A stretch of 64,000 bases of DNA from positions 2,244,001-2,308,000 of the forward strand of contig NZ_CP016808.1 in NCBI RefSeq assembly GCF_002741035.1. The letters run 5' to 3'. The notes beneath the pieces are model-generated. The model made no database searches. It was not told the origin of the DNA and saw nothing but the letters and a program-made list of their open reading frames with translations. The translations under genes were made by a program, and so were the position numbers. Source of the DNA: Paenibacillus sp. BIHB 4019 (GTDB lineage: Bacteria; Bacillota; Bacilli; Paenibacillales; Paenibacillaceae). Shown one piece after another: positions 51,121 through 60,033 of this stretch; within the stretch, counting starts at the first letter, position 1; each line of letters opens with the position of its first letter.

Positions 51121-52185
51121 GTGGAAATAGGGATTAGTACGTTTGTCGAAACCTCGCCCGATGTAGAAACAGGAGAGGTTATGAGCCATGCCCAGCGTAT
51201 TCGCGAAGTCGTTGAAGAAATTGTGCTTGCGGATCAGGTTGGGCTGGACGTTTATGGAGTAGGCGAGCATCATCGTCAAGATTATGCGGCCTCCTCTCCA
51301 GTCGTTATTTTGGCGGCTGCTGCCGCACAAACGAAGCAGATTCGATTGACGAGCGCCGTCACGGTGCTGTCTTCCGCTGATCCTGTGCGCGTGTTTCAGG
51401 ATTTTGCAACGCTGGATGGCATCTCAAATGGGCGTGCGGAAATTATGGCAGGGCGCGGTTCCTTCATTGAATCGTTTCCGCTGTTCGGCTATGATCTGGA
51501 CCACTATAATGAGCTGTTTGATGAAAAGCTGGCGCTGCTGCTGAAAATTCGCGAATCTGAAAAAGTAACCTGGGCAGGCGGCCACCGCCCAGCCATAAAC
51601 GATCTGGGCGTTTATCCACGCCCTGTTCAGAGCCCATTGCCGGTATGGATCGGCAGCGGCGGCAATCAAGAATCGGTTGTCCGCGCGGGCCTGCTCGGCC
51701 TTCCGCTTGTTCTCGCCATTATCGGGGGCAGCCCGATGAATTTTGCACCGCTGGTGCAGCTGTATAAGAGAGCAGCAGCCCATGCGGGGCATGATGCCTC
51801 GAAGCTGCCCATCGCTTCGCACTCGCACGGTTTTATTGCAGAGACGACGCAGCTTGCAGCAGACAAGTTTTTCCCTTCAACGCAGGCGGTTATGAATGTG
51901 CTCGGCAAAGAGCGGGGCTGGGGCCATTATGACCGTTCCAGCTTTGACGCTGCCCGGAGCATTGAAGGCGCGCTTTATGTCGGCGATCCCGAAACGGTTG
52001 CCCGTAAAATCATTAACCTGCGCAAACATGTCGGCATTACGAGATTTTTGCTCCATACGCCACTCGGTACGATGCCGCATGAGGACGTCATGAATGCCAT
52101 CAAGCTGCTTGGCACGGAGGTTGCACCGCGAGTGCGCGAGGAAATTGCCAAGTGGGAAGCGAAAAACGAAGGAAAGACGAACTAA
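51121..52185 (+). CDS. LLM-class flavin-dependent oxidoreductase
   Basis: A 354-residue bacterial luciferase-like monooxygenase. Typical segments are DVYGVGEHHRQDYAASSPVVILAAAAAQT, RAEIMAGRGSFIESFPLFGYD and GDPETVARKIINLRKHVGITRFLLH. These are FMN-dependent TIM-barrel enzymes oxidising diverse substrates. The start is GTG 51121, with AGGAGGG ten bases upstream. It ends at a long bidirectional terminator. The substrate cannot be deduced. Confidence 0.9.
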   Translation: MEIGISTFVETSPDVETGEVMSHAQRIREVVEEIVLADQVGLDVYGVGEHHRQDYAASSPVVILAAAAAQTKQIRLTSAVTVLSSADPVRVFQDFATLDGISNGRAEIMAGRGSFIESFPLFGYDLDHYNELFDEKLALLLKIRESEKVTWAGGHRPAINDLGVYPRPVQSPLPVWIGSGGNQESVVRAGLLGLPLVLAIIGGSPMNFAPLVQLYKRAAAHAGHDASKLPIASHSHGFIAETTQLAADKFFPSTQAVMNVLGKERGWGHYDRSSFDAARSIEGALYVGDPETVARKIINLRKHVGITRFLLHTPLGTMPHEDVMNAIKLLGTEVAPRVREEIAKWEAKNEGKTN

Positions 52186-52199
52186 ACACCATTGTGAAT

Positions 52200-52272
52200 A
52201 AAAAAGCGCCTCTGGCTTGCAGGACTGCAGCTCTATTCAAGAGCTGAGCCTGCGAAGCACGAGGCGCTTTTT
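52200..52272. terminator. Long bidirectional terminator
   Basis: AAAAAGCGCCTC (52201-52212) pairs with GAGGCGCTTTTT (52261-52272); an inner hairpin forms around CAGCTCTATTCAAGAGCTG. It separates convergent genes. Confidence 0.88.
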
Positions 52273-52316
52273 CGGTCGGCCCGGGGGATGGCGGTCCGAT
52301 ATTCAATGGTGTTACG

Positions 52317-53393
52317 TTAAGAGGAGGCATTAGCCAGATTATCGCCTAGCTTCTCGACACCGTCAAAGATGTGGTAGCCGTAGCCCCAGAAATCGTTAAA
52401 GTCGATAATGAACACTTTTTTGTTTTGGATAGCGGACATGCTTTGCAGAGCGGGATTTTCATAAATATTTTTCACGGATTCATTGATGTCCGGACCGCCT
52501 TTATAATCCGAGATGACAAGGAAATCAGGGTTTTTCGCAACGAGCTGCTCCGCGCTGATTTCACCGGAAACGTCGGCAAAGCTGTTGGTCACCTTCAACA
52601 GGCTAAGCGCCTCTGCTTGGAAGGTATCATTATTTGCGCTGTAGACAGCAATGGAATCCGGCGTGCTGCTTCCAATAAAAGCAAAGCTCTGCTCCTGATT
52701 GCCGGCAAACCGGGTCTCGATATCCTTGGCGCGCTGCTGCAAGCTTTGAACAAGCTCCTGCGCCTTATCCTGTACGTCGAAAATCTGTCCCATTTGCTCA
52801 ATGTCTTTATAAAGATCACTGAGTACAGCACCCGGACGGGAGTTGTTTTGAATAAAAGTAGCAATATTGAGTTCGTTCAGCGAGTCAACCGTTCCGACGC
52901 CCCAATCCGCATCTGCAAATAGATCGCCACGGCCGAGGACGATATCCGGCTTCGCTCCGACGACCAGCTCCTTGCCGACATATGTCTCGGATAAGACAGG
53001 GATTTTAGCGAATGGCTCGGCAATGTCTGCCTCCACATCCCCGTAAAGGGCGGCGACGCCAACCACTTTATCCGTCAAACCAAGTCGGATCAAAATTTCC
53101 GCAGCGGACTGCGTATTCGCAACGATGCGCTCCGGTGCCTTCTCGAACGTTTGCGTCTTCGGCTGGAAGGAGCCGCTTTCTGCCGACAAATTGTAATTTT
53201 CAATGGTAAGCGGATAAGTGGTTTTGCCGCCAGGACTCGGAGAGGCTTCTACTACTGCTGCTGAAGCCGTCGCTTCGGCGGAAGGGCTCGGGGAGCTGCT
53301 CGGTGAATTGGTCGAGGCGGAAGAACAGCCAGCTGTTACTGCCAGAGCAAGGGGGAGTGCAAAAAACGTCATTTTACGCAAAAAACGAAACAT
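52317..53393 (-). CDS. Iron-type ABC transporter substrate-binding lipoprotein
   Basis: A 358-residue lipoprotein. The signal ends at a lipobox, AVTAGC, followed by a Ser/Pro/Ala-rich tether. The binding domain is of the FecB/BtuF (helical-backbone) class: PERIVANTQSAAEILIRLGLTDKVVGVA, AKPDIVLGRGDLF and a C-terminal NKKVFIIDFNDFWGYGYHIFDGVEKL. It delivers a ferric siderophore or related chelate to the permease encoded divergently at 53519. A Fur-box-like site sits between them. The exact ligand is unknown. Confidence 0.92.
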   Translation of the reverse strand: MFRFLRKMTFFALPLALAVTAGCSSASTNSPSSSPSPSAEATASAAVVEASPSPGGKTTYPLTIENYNLSAESGSFQPKTQTFEKAPERIVANTQSAAEILIRLGLTDKVVGVAALYGDVEADIAEPFAKIPVLSETYVGKELVVGAKPDIVLGRGDLFADADWGVGTVDSLNELNIATFIQNNSRPGAVLSDLYKDIEQMGQIFDVQDKAQELVQSLQQRAKDIETRFAGNQEQSFAFIGSSTPDSIAVYSANNDTFQAEALSLLKVTNSFADVSGEISAEQLVAKNPDFLVISDYKGGPDINESVKNIYENPALQSMSAIQNKKVFIIDFNDFWGYGYHIFDGVEKLGDNLANASS

Positions 53394-53434
53394 ATCCTAC
53401 TAACCTCATTTCATATATTGTCTTTAATTGACGA

Positions 53435-53449
53435 AGAGAATCATTATCA
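53435..53449. promoter_or_regulatory. Putative Fur box
   Basis: AGAGAATCATTATCA matches the 7-1-7 Fur consensus TGATAATNATTATCA at 12 of 14 defined positions. It lies between the substrate-binding protein and permease genes, where it could repress both under iron sufficiency. Confidence 0.7.
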
Positions 53450-53518
53450 ATTATACTTAAAAACAGTCAGTTGTAAACTAAAATCGAAACAATGAATGAG
53501 AAGGCAGGGTAATGAGGA

Positions 53519-54622
53519 ATGGCAGAGGTCAGTGTAAGTAGGCGCGAAGAGAAAGAAGCACTCATTCGAAAAAAGTCGCTGTTTTTAACTTTTATGCTCG
53601 TGCTCGCGGCTGTAATTGTGGTATCGATTGGCGTTGCGGTGTCAATCGGGCAGGTTAAAATTCCACTGGGGGATGCCTATCGTATTTTACTTTATAAGCT
53701 TACGGGCATTCAGCTCGGAGATGGAAGCGCTATGGAAGCAAGCTCTTATGTGGATATATTGTGGCAAATTCGCTTCCCACGCGTATTAATGGCGCTGTTT
53801 ATCGGGGCTGGGCTTACGATGTGCGGTACAGTGATGCAGGCGGCAGTGCAAAATCCGCTGGCTGATCCTTATATTCTGGGCATTTCCTCAGGCGCTTCGC
53901 TGGGCGCGACCTTTGCCATTATGATCGGCTTTGGCGCGGGCGGTCTGCTCGGACAGACAGGAGTAGCCTTCTGGGCCTTCGCAGGCGCATTAGGCGCATC
54001 GCTGCTCGTTTTCATATTGGCCGGCATTGGCGGCAAAATGACGTCGGTCAAGCTGGTATTGTCCGGTATGGTCATTAATGCCCTTTGTACAGCGTTTGCC
54101 AACTTTATTATCTATATCGCGAATAATGCTGTTGGCATTAAGACGGTGACGTTCTGGACGATGGGGAGCCTCGCTGCCTCCAAATGGGACAAGCTTCCCC
54201 TCATATCGCTGGTTGTTGCAGTAGCGGCGCTGTTTTTCATTTTTCAATCCCGGATATTGAATACGATGCTGCTTGGCGATGATACGGCGGTTACGCTGGG
54301 CGTGGATTTAGCGGTTTTCCGCAAAATTTATTTGCTGCTGGCCGCGCTTATTACGGGCGTCATTGTAGCGAGCTGCGGTATGATCGGCTTCGTTGGACTG
54401 ATTATTCCTCATATGGTGAGGGGAGTCGTCGGCTCCGATCATAGAAGGCTGATGCCGGCATCCATTTTGGTCGGCGGTCTTTTTCTGATTTGGACCGATG
54501 TGATTTCCCGGACAATTATTCCGAGCGTAGAGCTGCCTATCGGCATTATTACGGCGATGATTGGTGCGCCATTGTTCATGTACATGTTGGTCAAAAAAGG
54601 CTACGCCTTTGGAGGGAAATAA
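53519..54622 (+). CDS. FecCD family ABC transporter permease
   Basis: A 367-residue membrane protein with about ten helices. Family signatures include RFPRVLMALFIGAGLTMCGTVMQAAVQNPLADPYILGISSGASLGA and MIGFVGLIIPHMVRGVVGSDHRRLMPAS. Only one permease is encoded, so it likely homodimerises as BtuC does. It imports the iron chelate bound by the lipoprotein at 52317. AGGG lies upstream of the start, and the gene is followed directly by the ATPase gene. Confidence 0.94.
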   Translation: MAEVSVSRREEKEALIRKKSLFLTFMLVLAAVIVVSIGVAVSIGQVKIPLGDAYRILLYKLTGIQLGDGSAMEASSYVDILWQIRFPRVLMALFIGAGLTMCGTVMQAAVQNPLADPYILGISSGASLGATFAIMIGFGAGGLLGQTGVAFWAFAGALGASLLVFILAGIGGKMTSVKLVLSGMVINALCTAFANFIIYIANNAVGIKTVTFWTMGSLAASKWDKLPLISLVVAVAALFFIFQSRILNTMLLGDDTAVTLGVDLAVFRKIYLLLAALITGVIVASCGMIGFVGLIIPHMVRGVVGSDHRRLMPASILVGGLFLIWTDVISRTIIPSVELPIGIITAMIGAPLFMYMLVKKGYAFGGK

Positions 54623-54624
54623 CG

Positions 54625-55392
54625 ATGAAGCTGACGGTGGATCATATTTCGGTATCGTTTGCGAGTACAGATATTGTGAAGGATATATCGCTCAAGGTGA
54701 ACAGCCAGCAGTTTGTTGGCCTCATCGGGCCAAACGGCTGCGGCAAATCAACCCTGCTCAAAAGCATTTATAAAGTAATTAAGCCCAAGCAGGGACAGGT
54801 GTTTCTCAGCGACACGGATGTGCTGAAATCCAAGCCGAAGGTAGTATCACAGCAGCTTGGCGTTGTCGGACAATTTAATGAAATGAGCTTTGATTTCAAT
54901 GTGCGGGAAATGGTCATGATGGGCCGGACGCCCCATAAGGGAATGCTGGAGACGGACAATCAGCGAGATGAGGAAATTGTGGAAGAGGCGCTGAGCAGGG
55001 TGAATCTGTCCCATTATGCGGAACGCAGCTACATGTCGCTCTCAGGCGGGGAAAAACAGCGTGTCGTTCTGGCGAGGGTGCTTGCGCAGCAGCCAAAGTT
55101 TATGATTTTGGATGAGCCGACAAATCATTTGGACATTAAATACCAGTTGCAAATTTTGAGCATCGTCAAAGGGCTGGGCATCGGCATTTTAGCCGCCCTT
55201 CATGATTTGACGCTGGCAGCAGAGTATTGCGATTATTTGTATATCATTAAGCAGGGGCAAATTTACGCGAGCGGAACGCCAGAAGAAGTATTGACGAAAG
55301 AGATGATCAGCGACGTATTCGATGTCAATTGCGAAATTTATAAAAATCCGGTAACGGGCGGGCTGGGCATTGCTTATTTAAATGCGCAGTAA
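54625..55392 (+). CDS. FecE-type ABC transporter ATP-binding protein
   Basis: A 255-residue ATPase. Walker A is GPNGCGKST, the signature is LSGGEKQR, Walker B is FMILDEPTNHLD and the H-loop is LAALHDLTLA. It powers the iron-chelate importer. ATG 54625 is two bases after the permease stop, with GGAGGGAAA upstream; the frame is open earlier but inside the permease gene. A long hairpin follows. Confidence 0.95.
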   Translation: MKLTVDHISVSFASTDIVKDISLKVNSQQFVGLIGPNGCGKSTLLKSIYKVIKPKQGQVFLSDTDVLKSKPKVVSQQLGVVGQFNEMSFDFNVREMVMMGRTPHKGMLETDNQRDEEIVEEALSRVNLSHYAERSYMSLSGGEKQRVVLARVLAQQPKFMILDEPTNHLDIKYQLQILSIVKGLGIGILAALHDLTLAAEYCDYLYIIKQGQIYASGTPEEVLTKEMISDVFDVNCEIYKNPVTGGLGIAYLNAQ

Positions 55393-55417
55393 GTATTTTT
55401 AGCAAGCGCCTAGACGC

Positions 55418-55475
55418 ATAAGGCAGAGAGAAGGAATTTGGGGAAACCTGGGTTTCTTTTCTCTGCCTTATGCTT
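55418..55475. terminator. Long hairpin terminator between convergent genes
   Basis: ATAAGGCAGAGA (55418-55429) pairs with TCTCTGCCTTAT (55460-55471), with further pairing of GAA/TTTC inside; GCTTTTAT follows. Confidence 0.82.
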
Positions 55476-55499
55476 TTATCGGGTAAGGTGTCATGCTTA

Positions 55500-56588
55500 T
55501 TAATAACTGACCACTAGTTCAGCCATGTTTTTATCCTTCTCCGGCCAGCGTAATCTGTCTTGCCGCAGCTTCGTTAGATGTTCTTCTACATTATCTGGGG
55601 CAAGAAGAACTCCGAAATAGGAGGGCACCTGATCATCATGAAGGTTCAGCATGCGTTCCAACATGAGGTTGCCTATTTTTTTTGAATAATGAGAGAGGTC
55701 ATTGTAGTTTTCCCCTGTTTGCAGCGAGCTGGCCGAAATATGGTGATAGCCAGAAAAATCCCAAATGGGGGCGATTTGAACCAGCTGTCGTTTCCACTCC
55801 TCATATTGTGGCCACAGGCCATTTTGCCAATAGGTTTCTAAAACAATTGCATGAACAGGGCTGATATAAAGGAACAGCTGCAATTGATTTTGCTCGCATA
55901 GCTCGACTATTCGTTTTAAATCATTCAGGCTGTTTGCTGTCAGCTCCAGTGTAGCAGGAAGGATTTTTAATGTGCCTTCATTGATATGCTCAGGATAAAC
56001 ATATTCCTCATCAAAGCTGCCATCCATCAAATAGCGGGTTTCCGTATAGGTGGAGGTGTTATTATGGTTGTCTGACCATATTTTCCAACTCTCTTTAAGA
56101 GCCGGCTCGGTTAGTAAGGTAGAGAAGTAGTCCTTTAAATAAAAGGGGCTAGTCAAGCGCTCCTCGATGTAGTTGGCATGATTGGCTAGCTGAGGATCAA
56201 AGACTTCAAAATCTAAGCCAAAGTAAACGGTGTTTAGCTGTGGGTCAACCTTAAGCATAAAGTTAAGATATTGATAGCTTGTATAAGAAGTGGCAGCAGG
56301 CAGGCCTAAGTTATAGGTGCGTTCTCCAGTGAGCGATTGAATGAAAGCAGGGTCGAGCCTCATTGCTCTTGACGTTCCTAGAACAATAGCCTGAGGCTGC
56401 ATTCGCTTGCCGAGATAGGTTTTAAACTGGTAGGGATCCCGATTTATGCTTTTGCGGTAATTATAGCTTTCCCCTGTAAAATGGTATAGCCCATACGGAT
56501 CAATCCAATAATTGATGATAGCTGCTAGAAGCAGCAGCAGGGCGGTAGCGGTCAAAGTGGATAACGTCCATCGTCTATTATTTTTCAT
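55500..56588 (-). CDS. SGNH-like partner of an MBOAT O-acetyltransferase (AlgX/AlgJ-like)
   Basis: A protein of about 362 residues with one N-terminal membrane helix (TLSTLTATALLLLLAAIINYWIDPYG) and a large extracytoplasmic domain. It contains an early IVLGTSRAMRLDP block (Gly-Thr-Ser, possible nucleophile) and a late NDLSHYS block with Asp and His, reminiscent of SGNH/AlgX-type acetyltransferases. It follows the MBOAT gene by about ten bases and should accept the acetyl group and pass it to a cell-surface polymer. ATG 56588 is preferred: AAGGTG lies six bases upstream, overlapping the GTG that opens the frame. Confidence 0.75.
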   Translation of the reverse strand: MKNNRRWTLSTLTATALLLLLAAIINYWIDPYGLYHFTGESYNYRKSINRDPYQFKTYLGKRMQPQAIVLGTSRAMRLDPAFIQSLTGERTYNLGLPAATSYTSYQYLNFMLKVDPQLNTVYFGLDFEVFDPQLANHANYIEERLTSPFYLKDYFSTLLTEPALKESWKIWSDNHNNTSTYTETRYLMDGSFDEEYVYPEHINEGTLKILPATLELTANSLNDLKRIVELCEQNQLQLFLYISPVHAIVLETYWQNGLWPQYEEWKRQLVQIAPIWDFSGYHHISASSLQTGENYNDLSHYSKKIGNLMLERMLNLHDDQVPSYFGVLLAPDNVEEHLTKLRQDRLRWPEKDKNMAELVVSY

Positions 56589-56598
56589 AGCATTCACC

Positions 56599-58071
56599 TT
56601 AAAATTTGAAGCATAAGAATTCAGATATTTTGGTTAGATTTAATAGAGCATACACGAGAATTAGGATGAAGAAGAGCGCATGAAAAAAATTTGGCTTAAA
56701 GGCTGCCATTTTCTCTGAACTATTTTTAAAGCAAAGCACAATTATAAATCCTATCCCAATCAAGGCGGCATATTTCCAATTCTCATTAATAGGGGTAGGA
56801 ACAAATTGAATTCCGTAGGAAGCAAGAGGGGACAGCAGGTTTGACAATCCAATCGGTAACGTGAAGCCCTGGAAACCAAATAAGGCTTTGAAGAGCTGTA
56901 GGGATTGCTGAAAGCTCTCCAGTTTAAAGAAAACTAAAGTCAGATTTAAATAGCTGAAGGTAAGCAGCCAAGCGAGAATAGCGGGAAGCTTGATTTTAAA
57001 TTTGCTCCATGTTCGATAGATGACGATTCCAAGACCTACAAGCAGCCCCCATACGATGAAGTTCCAACCCGCCCCATGCCAAATACCGCTCAACAAGAAC
57101 AAAAGCAATAAGCTAAGATTGACTTGTGTAGTGGAGGATAGCCGAATCCCCCATCTAGGTGTTACTTTTCTAGTAAAGTAACGGTTCATTGGATAGTACA
57201 CATATTCATAAAGAAAACGGGTTAAGGTAATATGCCAGCGAGAGGCCATGTCTTGAAATTGGGTCGCTTTATATGGAGAATCGAAATTGATGGGCAGCTT
57301 AATGTTGAAAAGCAGAGCCAGCCCAATTGCCATATCCGAATAGCCGCTAAAGTCAAAGTACAGCTGGAACGTGAAGGATAGAATGAATGCCCATGCATCG
57401 AAAAAGCCAATCGTATCAAGGTAACCCATGCCGCTTCCTACCGTTGTTGCAAATTGATCCGCTAAGATGACCTTTTTGAACAAGCCAATAGAAAAAATAA
57501 ACAGGCCTCGGGAAATATTTTCGTAATTTATTTTGTGATTATGCTCATTTTGAAACTGGGGCATCATGATTTTATGATGGACGATGGGACCCGCAATTAG
57601 ATGCGGAAAAAACGTGACGAATAAAGCGTAATTCATAATGCTGTAATTTTTCACCTTGTTTTTATAGCAATCAACAATAAAGGTGATTTGCTGAAAGGTG
57701 AAGAAGCTGATAGCCAGAGGCAAAGCAACATCAAGCAGTGTTACATTGGCAGAAAAGGCGAGATTAATATTAGAAAGCAGGAAATTGGCGTATTTGAAAT
57801 AGCCTAGCAAGCCTAAATTAAAGAGAATACCAAGGATGAGGAGGGGCTTGCTTCTGTGGGTAGTTAAAAATTTGCCTAGAAAAAAATTGACCAGCATAGA
57901 CAGAAATAGGATAGGCAGGTATCCAGGATTCCACCAGCCGTAGAAGAAGATCGAGCAGACTGCTAACCATGACCTTGAGATGGAGGGGGAAGCAATCGAT
58001 GAGAAAAAGAAGTAGCCTCCAAATACGAGAGGCAAAAAACCGAAAATAAAAGCGGGTGAATTAAAAAGCAT
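56599..58071 (-). CDS. MBOAT family O-acyltransferase (AlgI/DltB-like)
   Basis: A 490-residue membrane protein of the MBOAT family with about ten or more helices. Landmarks are FNSPAFIFGFLPLVFGGYFF at the start, FFPHLIAGPIVHHKIMMPQF, YFDFSGYSDMAIGLALLF, SRWHITLTRFLYEYVYYPMNR and the catalytic His in LLSGIWHGAGWNFIVWG. Together with the downstream SGNH-like protein it forms the AlgI/AlgX type of system that moves acetyl groups across the membrane to O-acetylate a polysaccharide. The polymer is not known. ATG 58071 is chosen because AGGA is ten bases upstream; an upstream GTG is too close to it. Confidence 0.92.
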   Translation of the reverse strand: MLFNSPAFIFGFLPLVFGGYFFFSSIASPSISRSWLAVCSIFFYGWWNPGYLPILFLSMLVNFFLGKFLTTHRSKPLLILGILFNLGLLGYFKYANFLLSNINLAFSANVTLLDVALPLAISFFTFQQITFIVDCYKNKVKNYSIMNYALFVTFFPHLIAGPIVHHKIMMPQFQNEHNHKINYENISRGLFIFSIGLFKKVILADQFATTVGSGMGYLDTIGFFDAWAFILSFTFQLYFDFSGYSDMAIGLALLFNIKLPINFDSPYKATQFQDMASRWHITLTRFLYEYVYYPMNRYFTRKVTPRWGIRLSSTTQVNLSLLLLFLLSGIWHGAGWNFIVWGLLVGLGIVIYRTWSKFKIKLPAILAWLLTFSYLNLTLVFFKLESFQQSLQLFKALFGFQGFTLPIGLSNLLSPLASYGIQFVPTPINENWKYAALIGIGFIIVLCFKNSSEKMAAFKPNFFHALFFILILVYALLNLTKISEFLCFKF

Positions 58072-58200
58072 GAGGTGCACATCCTGTTGCTATCTTTTTG
58101 GGGTCAATAGAACGTGGAGAGACGCTATATTGTTTCCCAAATTATAAGTTAAATCAATTAAGTAAGATAGTATTAATATTGTATTATTATTTTTTAGTGA

Positions 58201-58243
58201 AAAAGCCCCCACGCAGGAGATGGAAATCCGGCGTGAGGGCTTG
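58201..58243 (-). terminator. Rho-independent terminator of the sugar ABC operon
   Basis: Read on the minus strand, AAGCCCTCACGC (58242-58231) pairs with GCGTGGGGGCTT (58214-58203) and is followed by a T-run. Confidence 0.85.
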
Positions 58244-58258
58244 GGGGGAGTTTGGCGG

Positions 58259-59089
58259 TCAACCTTTGACCGCGCCAGCTGTAAGGCCGCTGACGATGTA
58301 TTTCTGGGCGAACAGGTAAAGCACGAGCACCGGGAGCGAAGTCATCACGAGATCGGCAAAGATCAGGTTCCAGTCCCGGCTGTATTTGCCGTAAAAATTG
58401 TAAACGGATAGCGGCATCGTCCAGTCGGAGCTGTCGGTGAGGAAATAAAGCGGAATCGTAATATCATTCCATACCGACATAAACACCATAATCGCCACAG
58501 TCGCGTTCACCGGAACGATGAGCGGAGTAATAATGCGGAAGAATACAGCAAGCATGCTCGCGCCTTCCAGGAAAGCTACTTCATCGAGAGCTCTCGGTAT
58601 CGATTTGATAAACCCGCTGTACAGGAACACGCTGAACGCGACGTTCAAAGCGGCGTAAATGAAAATAACACTCGTAATGCTGCCATAGAAGCCCAGCCAT
58701 TGTACGACACGAATCGTCGTAATAATCGACATTGGAGCGATAAGCCCCATAAAGAAAAACATATACAGGAAGCTCGACAACTTCGATTCTCTTCGCACCA
58801 GAATGAAAGCGGCGGCTGAAGAGGTAATAATGTTGACGATGGAAGATACGCCAGTGATCAGTAGCCCATTGAGGAAGGCACGGCCGAGGCCGCCTTCTTT
58901 AAAAACCTGCGTATAGTTGGAAAACATCCATTTGTCCGGGAGCGCGAGCTTAAAGCGCAGCACCTCGGAACTGGTCATGAAGGAACCGAAAATCATCATG
59001 AGCAACGGCACAATAATGATGAGGGAAGCGATTAGCAGAAAAATTTCGACAATATAGTTGCGAAGCGCAAGTTTGCGTGTGTAGCTCAT
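58259..59089 (-). CDS. Carbohydrate ABC transporter permease, MalG-like
   Basis: A 276-residue permease with six helices and the EAA-type loop (ALDEVAFLEGASMLAVFFRIITPLIVP). It is the second permease of a CUT1 sugar importer; its ATG abuts the stop of the first permease (one-base overlap). No ATPase gene is linked, as is usual where a shared MsmX-type ATPase serves many importers. The sugar is unknown. Confidence 0.93.
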   Translation of the reverse strand: MSYTRKLALRNYIVEIFLLIASLIIIVPLLMMIFGSFMTSSEVLRFKLALPDKWMFSNYTQVFKEGGLGRAFLNGLLITGVSSIVNIITSSAAAFILVRRESKLSSFLYMFFFMGLIAPMSIITTIRVVQWLGFYGSITSVIFIYAALNVAFSVFLYSGFIKSIPRALDEVAFLEGASMLAVFFRIITPLIVPVNATVAIMVFMSVWNDITIPLYFLTDSSDWTMPLSVYNFYGKYSRDWNLIFADLVMTSLPVLVLYLFAQKYIVSGLTAGAVKG

Positions 59090-59958
59090 TATTCAGCAAC
59101 CTCCTTACGACGCATGAAGATCAGCAGTGGGATGGAAATAACGGTAACTGCCGCGAACAGCAGCGTATTGATTGCTGTACCCATGCCCCAGTTGCCTTCT
59201 CCGAAGGCGCGGAGAATAATCGTTCCGACAACCTGGGAAGCGTTGCCCGGTCCGCCGCCTGTAAGGACGAAAACTTCGGAAAATACCTTCAAGCCGCCAA
59301 TGAGCGTCAGCATGAGATTGATATTGATAGCGGGAAGCAATAACGGAAGCGTAATTTTGCTGAATGTGCTCCACACGCCAGCGCCGTCAATCGTCGCCGC
59401 TTCATAATATTCTTTGGAAATAGACTGGAGTCCGGCCAAATAAATCGCCATCTGGAAGCCGGTATGCTGCCAGATCGACACCAGGGCAACGGTCCAGATT
59501 ACAATGGATGGATTGGTCAGCCACGATTGGCCAAAGACACCTAGGCCGATGGCTTCCAGAAATTTATTGATGGTGCCATCTGTACGCAGCATTGGCGTGA
59601 ACACAATACTGATAACGAGAACGCTCAAAATCGACGGCGAATAAAAAATCGCGCGCAGCAGATTTTTGGATTTCAGTCGCATGTTCAAGCCAATGGCTAA
59701 GGCGATACCAAGCACGTTTTTTCCGATAACCGTAACAATCGCGAAAATAAAAGTATTTTTCAGGGCTAAAATAAGCGTCTTGTCAGAAAAAATCTGTTTA
59801 AAATTGTCCCAACCGATAAATTTAAGCGTTTCGCGGTCAAGCCGCCAGTCCGTAAAGGAGTAAAACAAGCCGATGAGGGCAGGCAATACGAAAAATACAC
59901 AATAAACGAGCAGGGCCGGCCATATTAGATAATAAGGATATAAGCTTTTTGTCTTCAT
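59089..59958 (-). CDS. Carbohydrate ABC transporter permease, MalF-like
   Basis: A 289-residue permease with six helices. The EAA loop is EYYEAATIDGAGVWSTFSKITLPLLLP, and the N-terminus (YPYYLIWPALLVYCVFFVLPALIGLFYSFTDW) is typical of MalF/UgpA-type CUT1 components. It lies between the solute-binding protein gene (75 bp gap) and the MalG-like gene. Confidence 0.94.
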   Translation of the reverse strand: MKTKSLYPYYLIWPALLVYCVFFVLPALIGLFYSFTDWRLDRETLKFIGWDNFKQIFSDKTLILALKNTFIFAIVTVIGKNVLGIALAIGLNMRLKSKNLLRAIFYSPSILSVLVISIVFTPMLRTDGTINKFLEAIGLGVFGQSWLTNPSIVIWTVALVSIWQHTGFQMAIYLAGLQSISKEYYEAATIDGAGVWSTFSKITLPLLLPAININLMLTLIGGLKVFSEVFVLTGGGPGNASQVVGTIILRAFGEGNWGMGTAINTLLFAAVTVISIPLLIFMRRKEVAE

Positions 59959-60033
59959 CTGTAATCACGCTCCATAACAGCTTGGGGCAGAATAAAGCCC
60001 TGAAGGACCTTATTCTGCCTAGTGTTCTATCAA

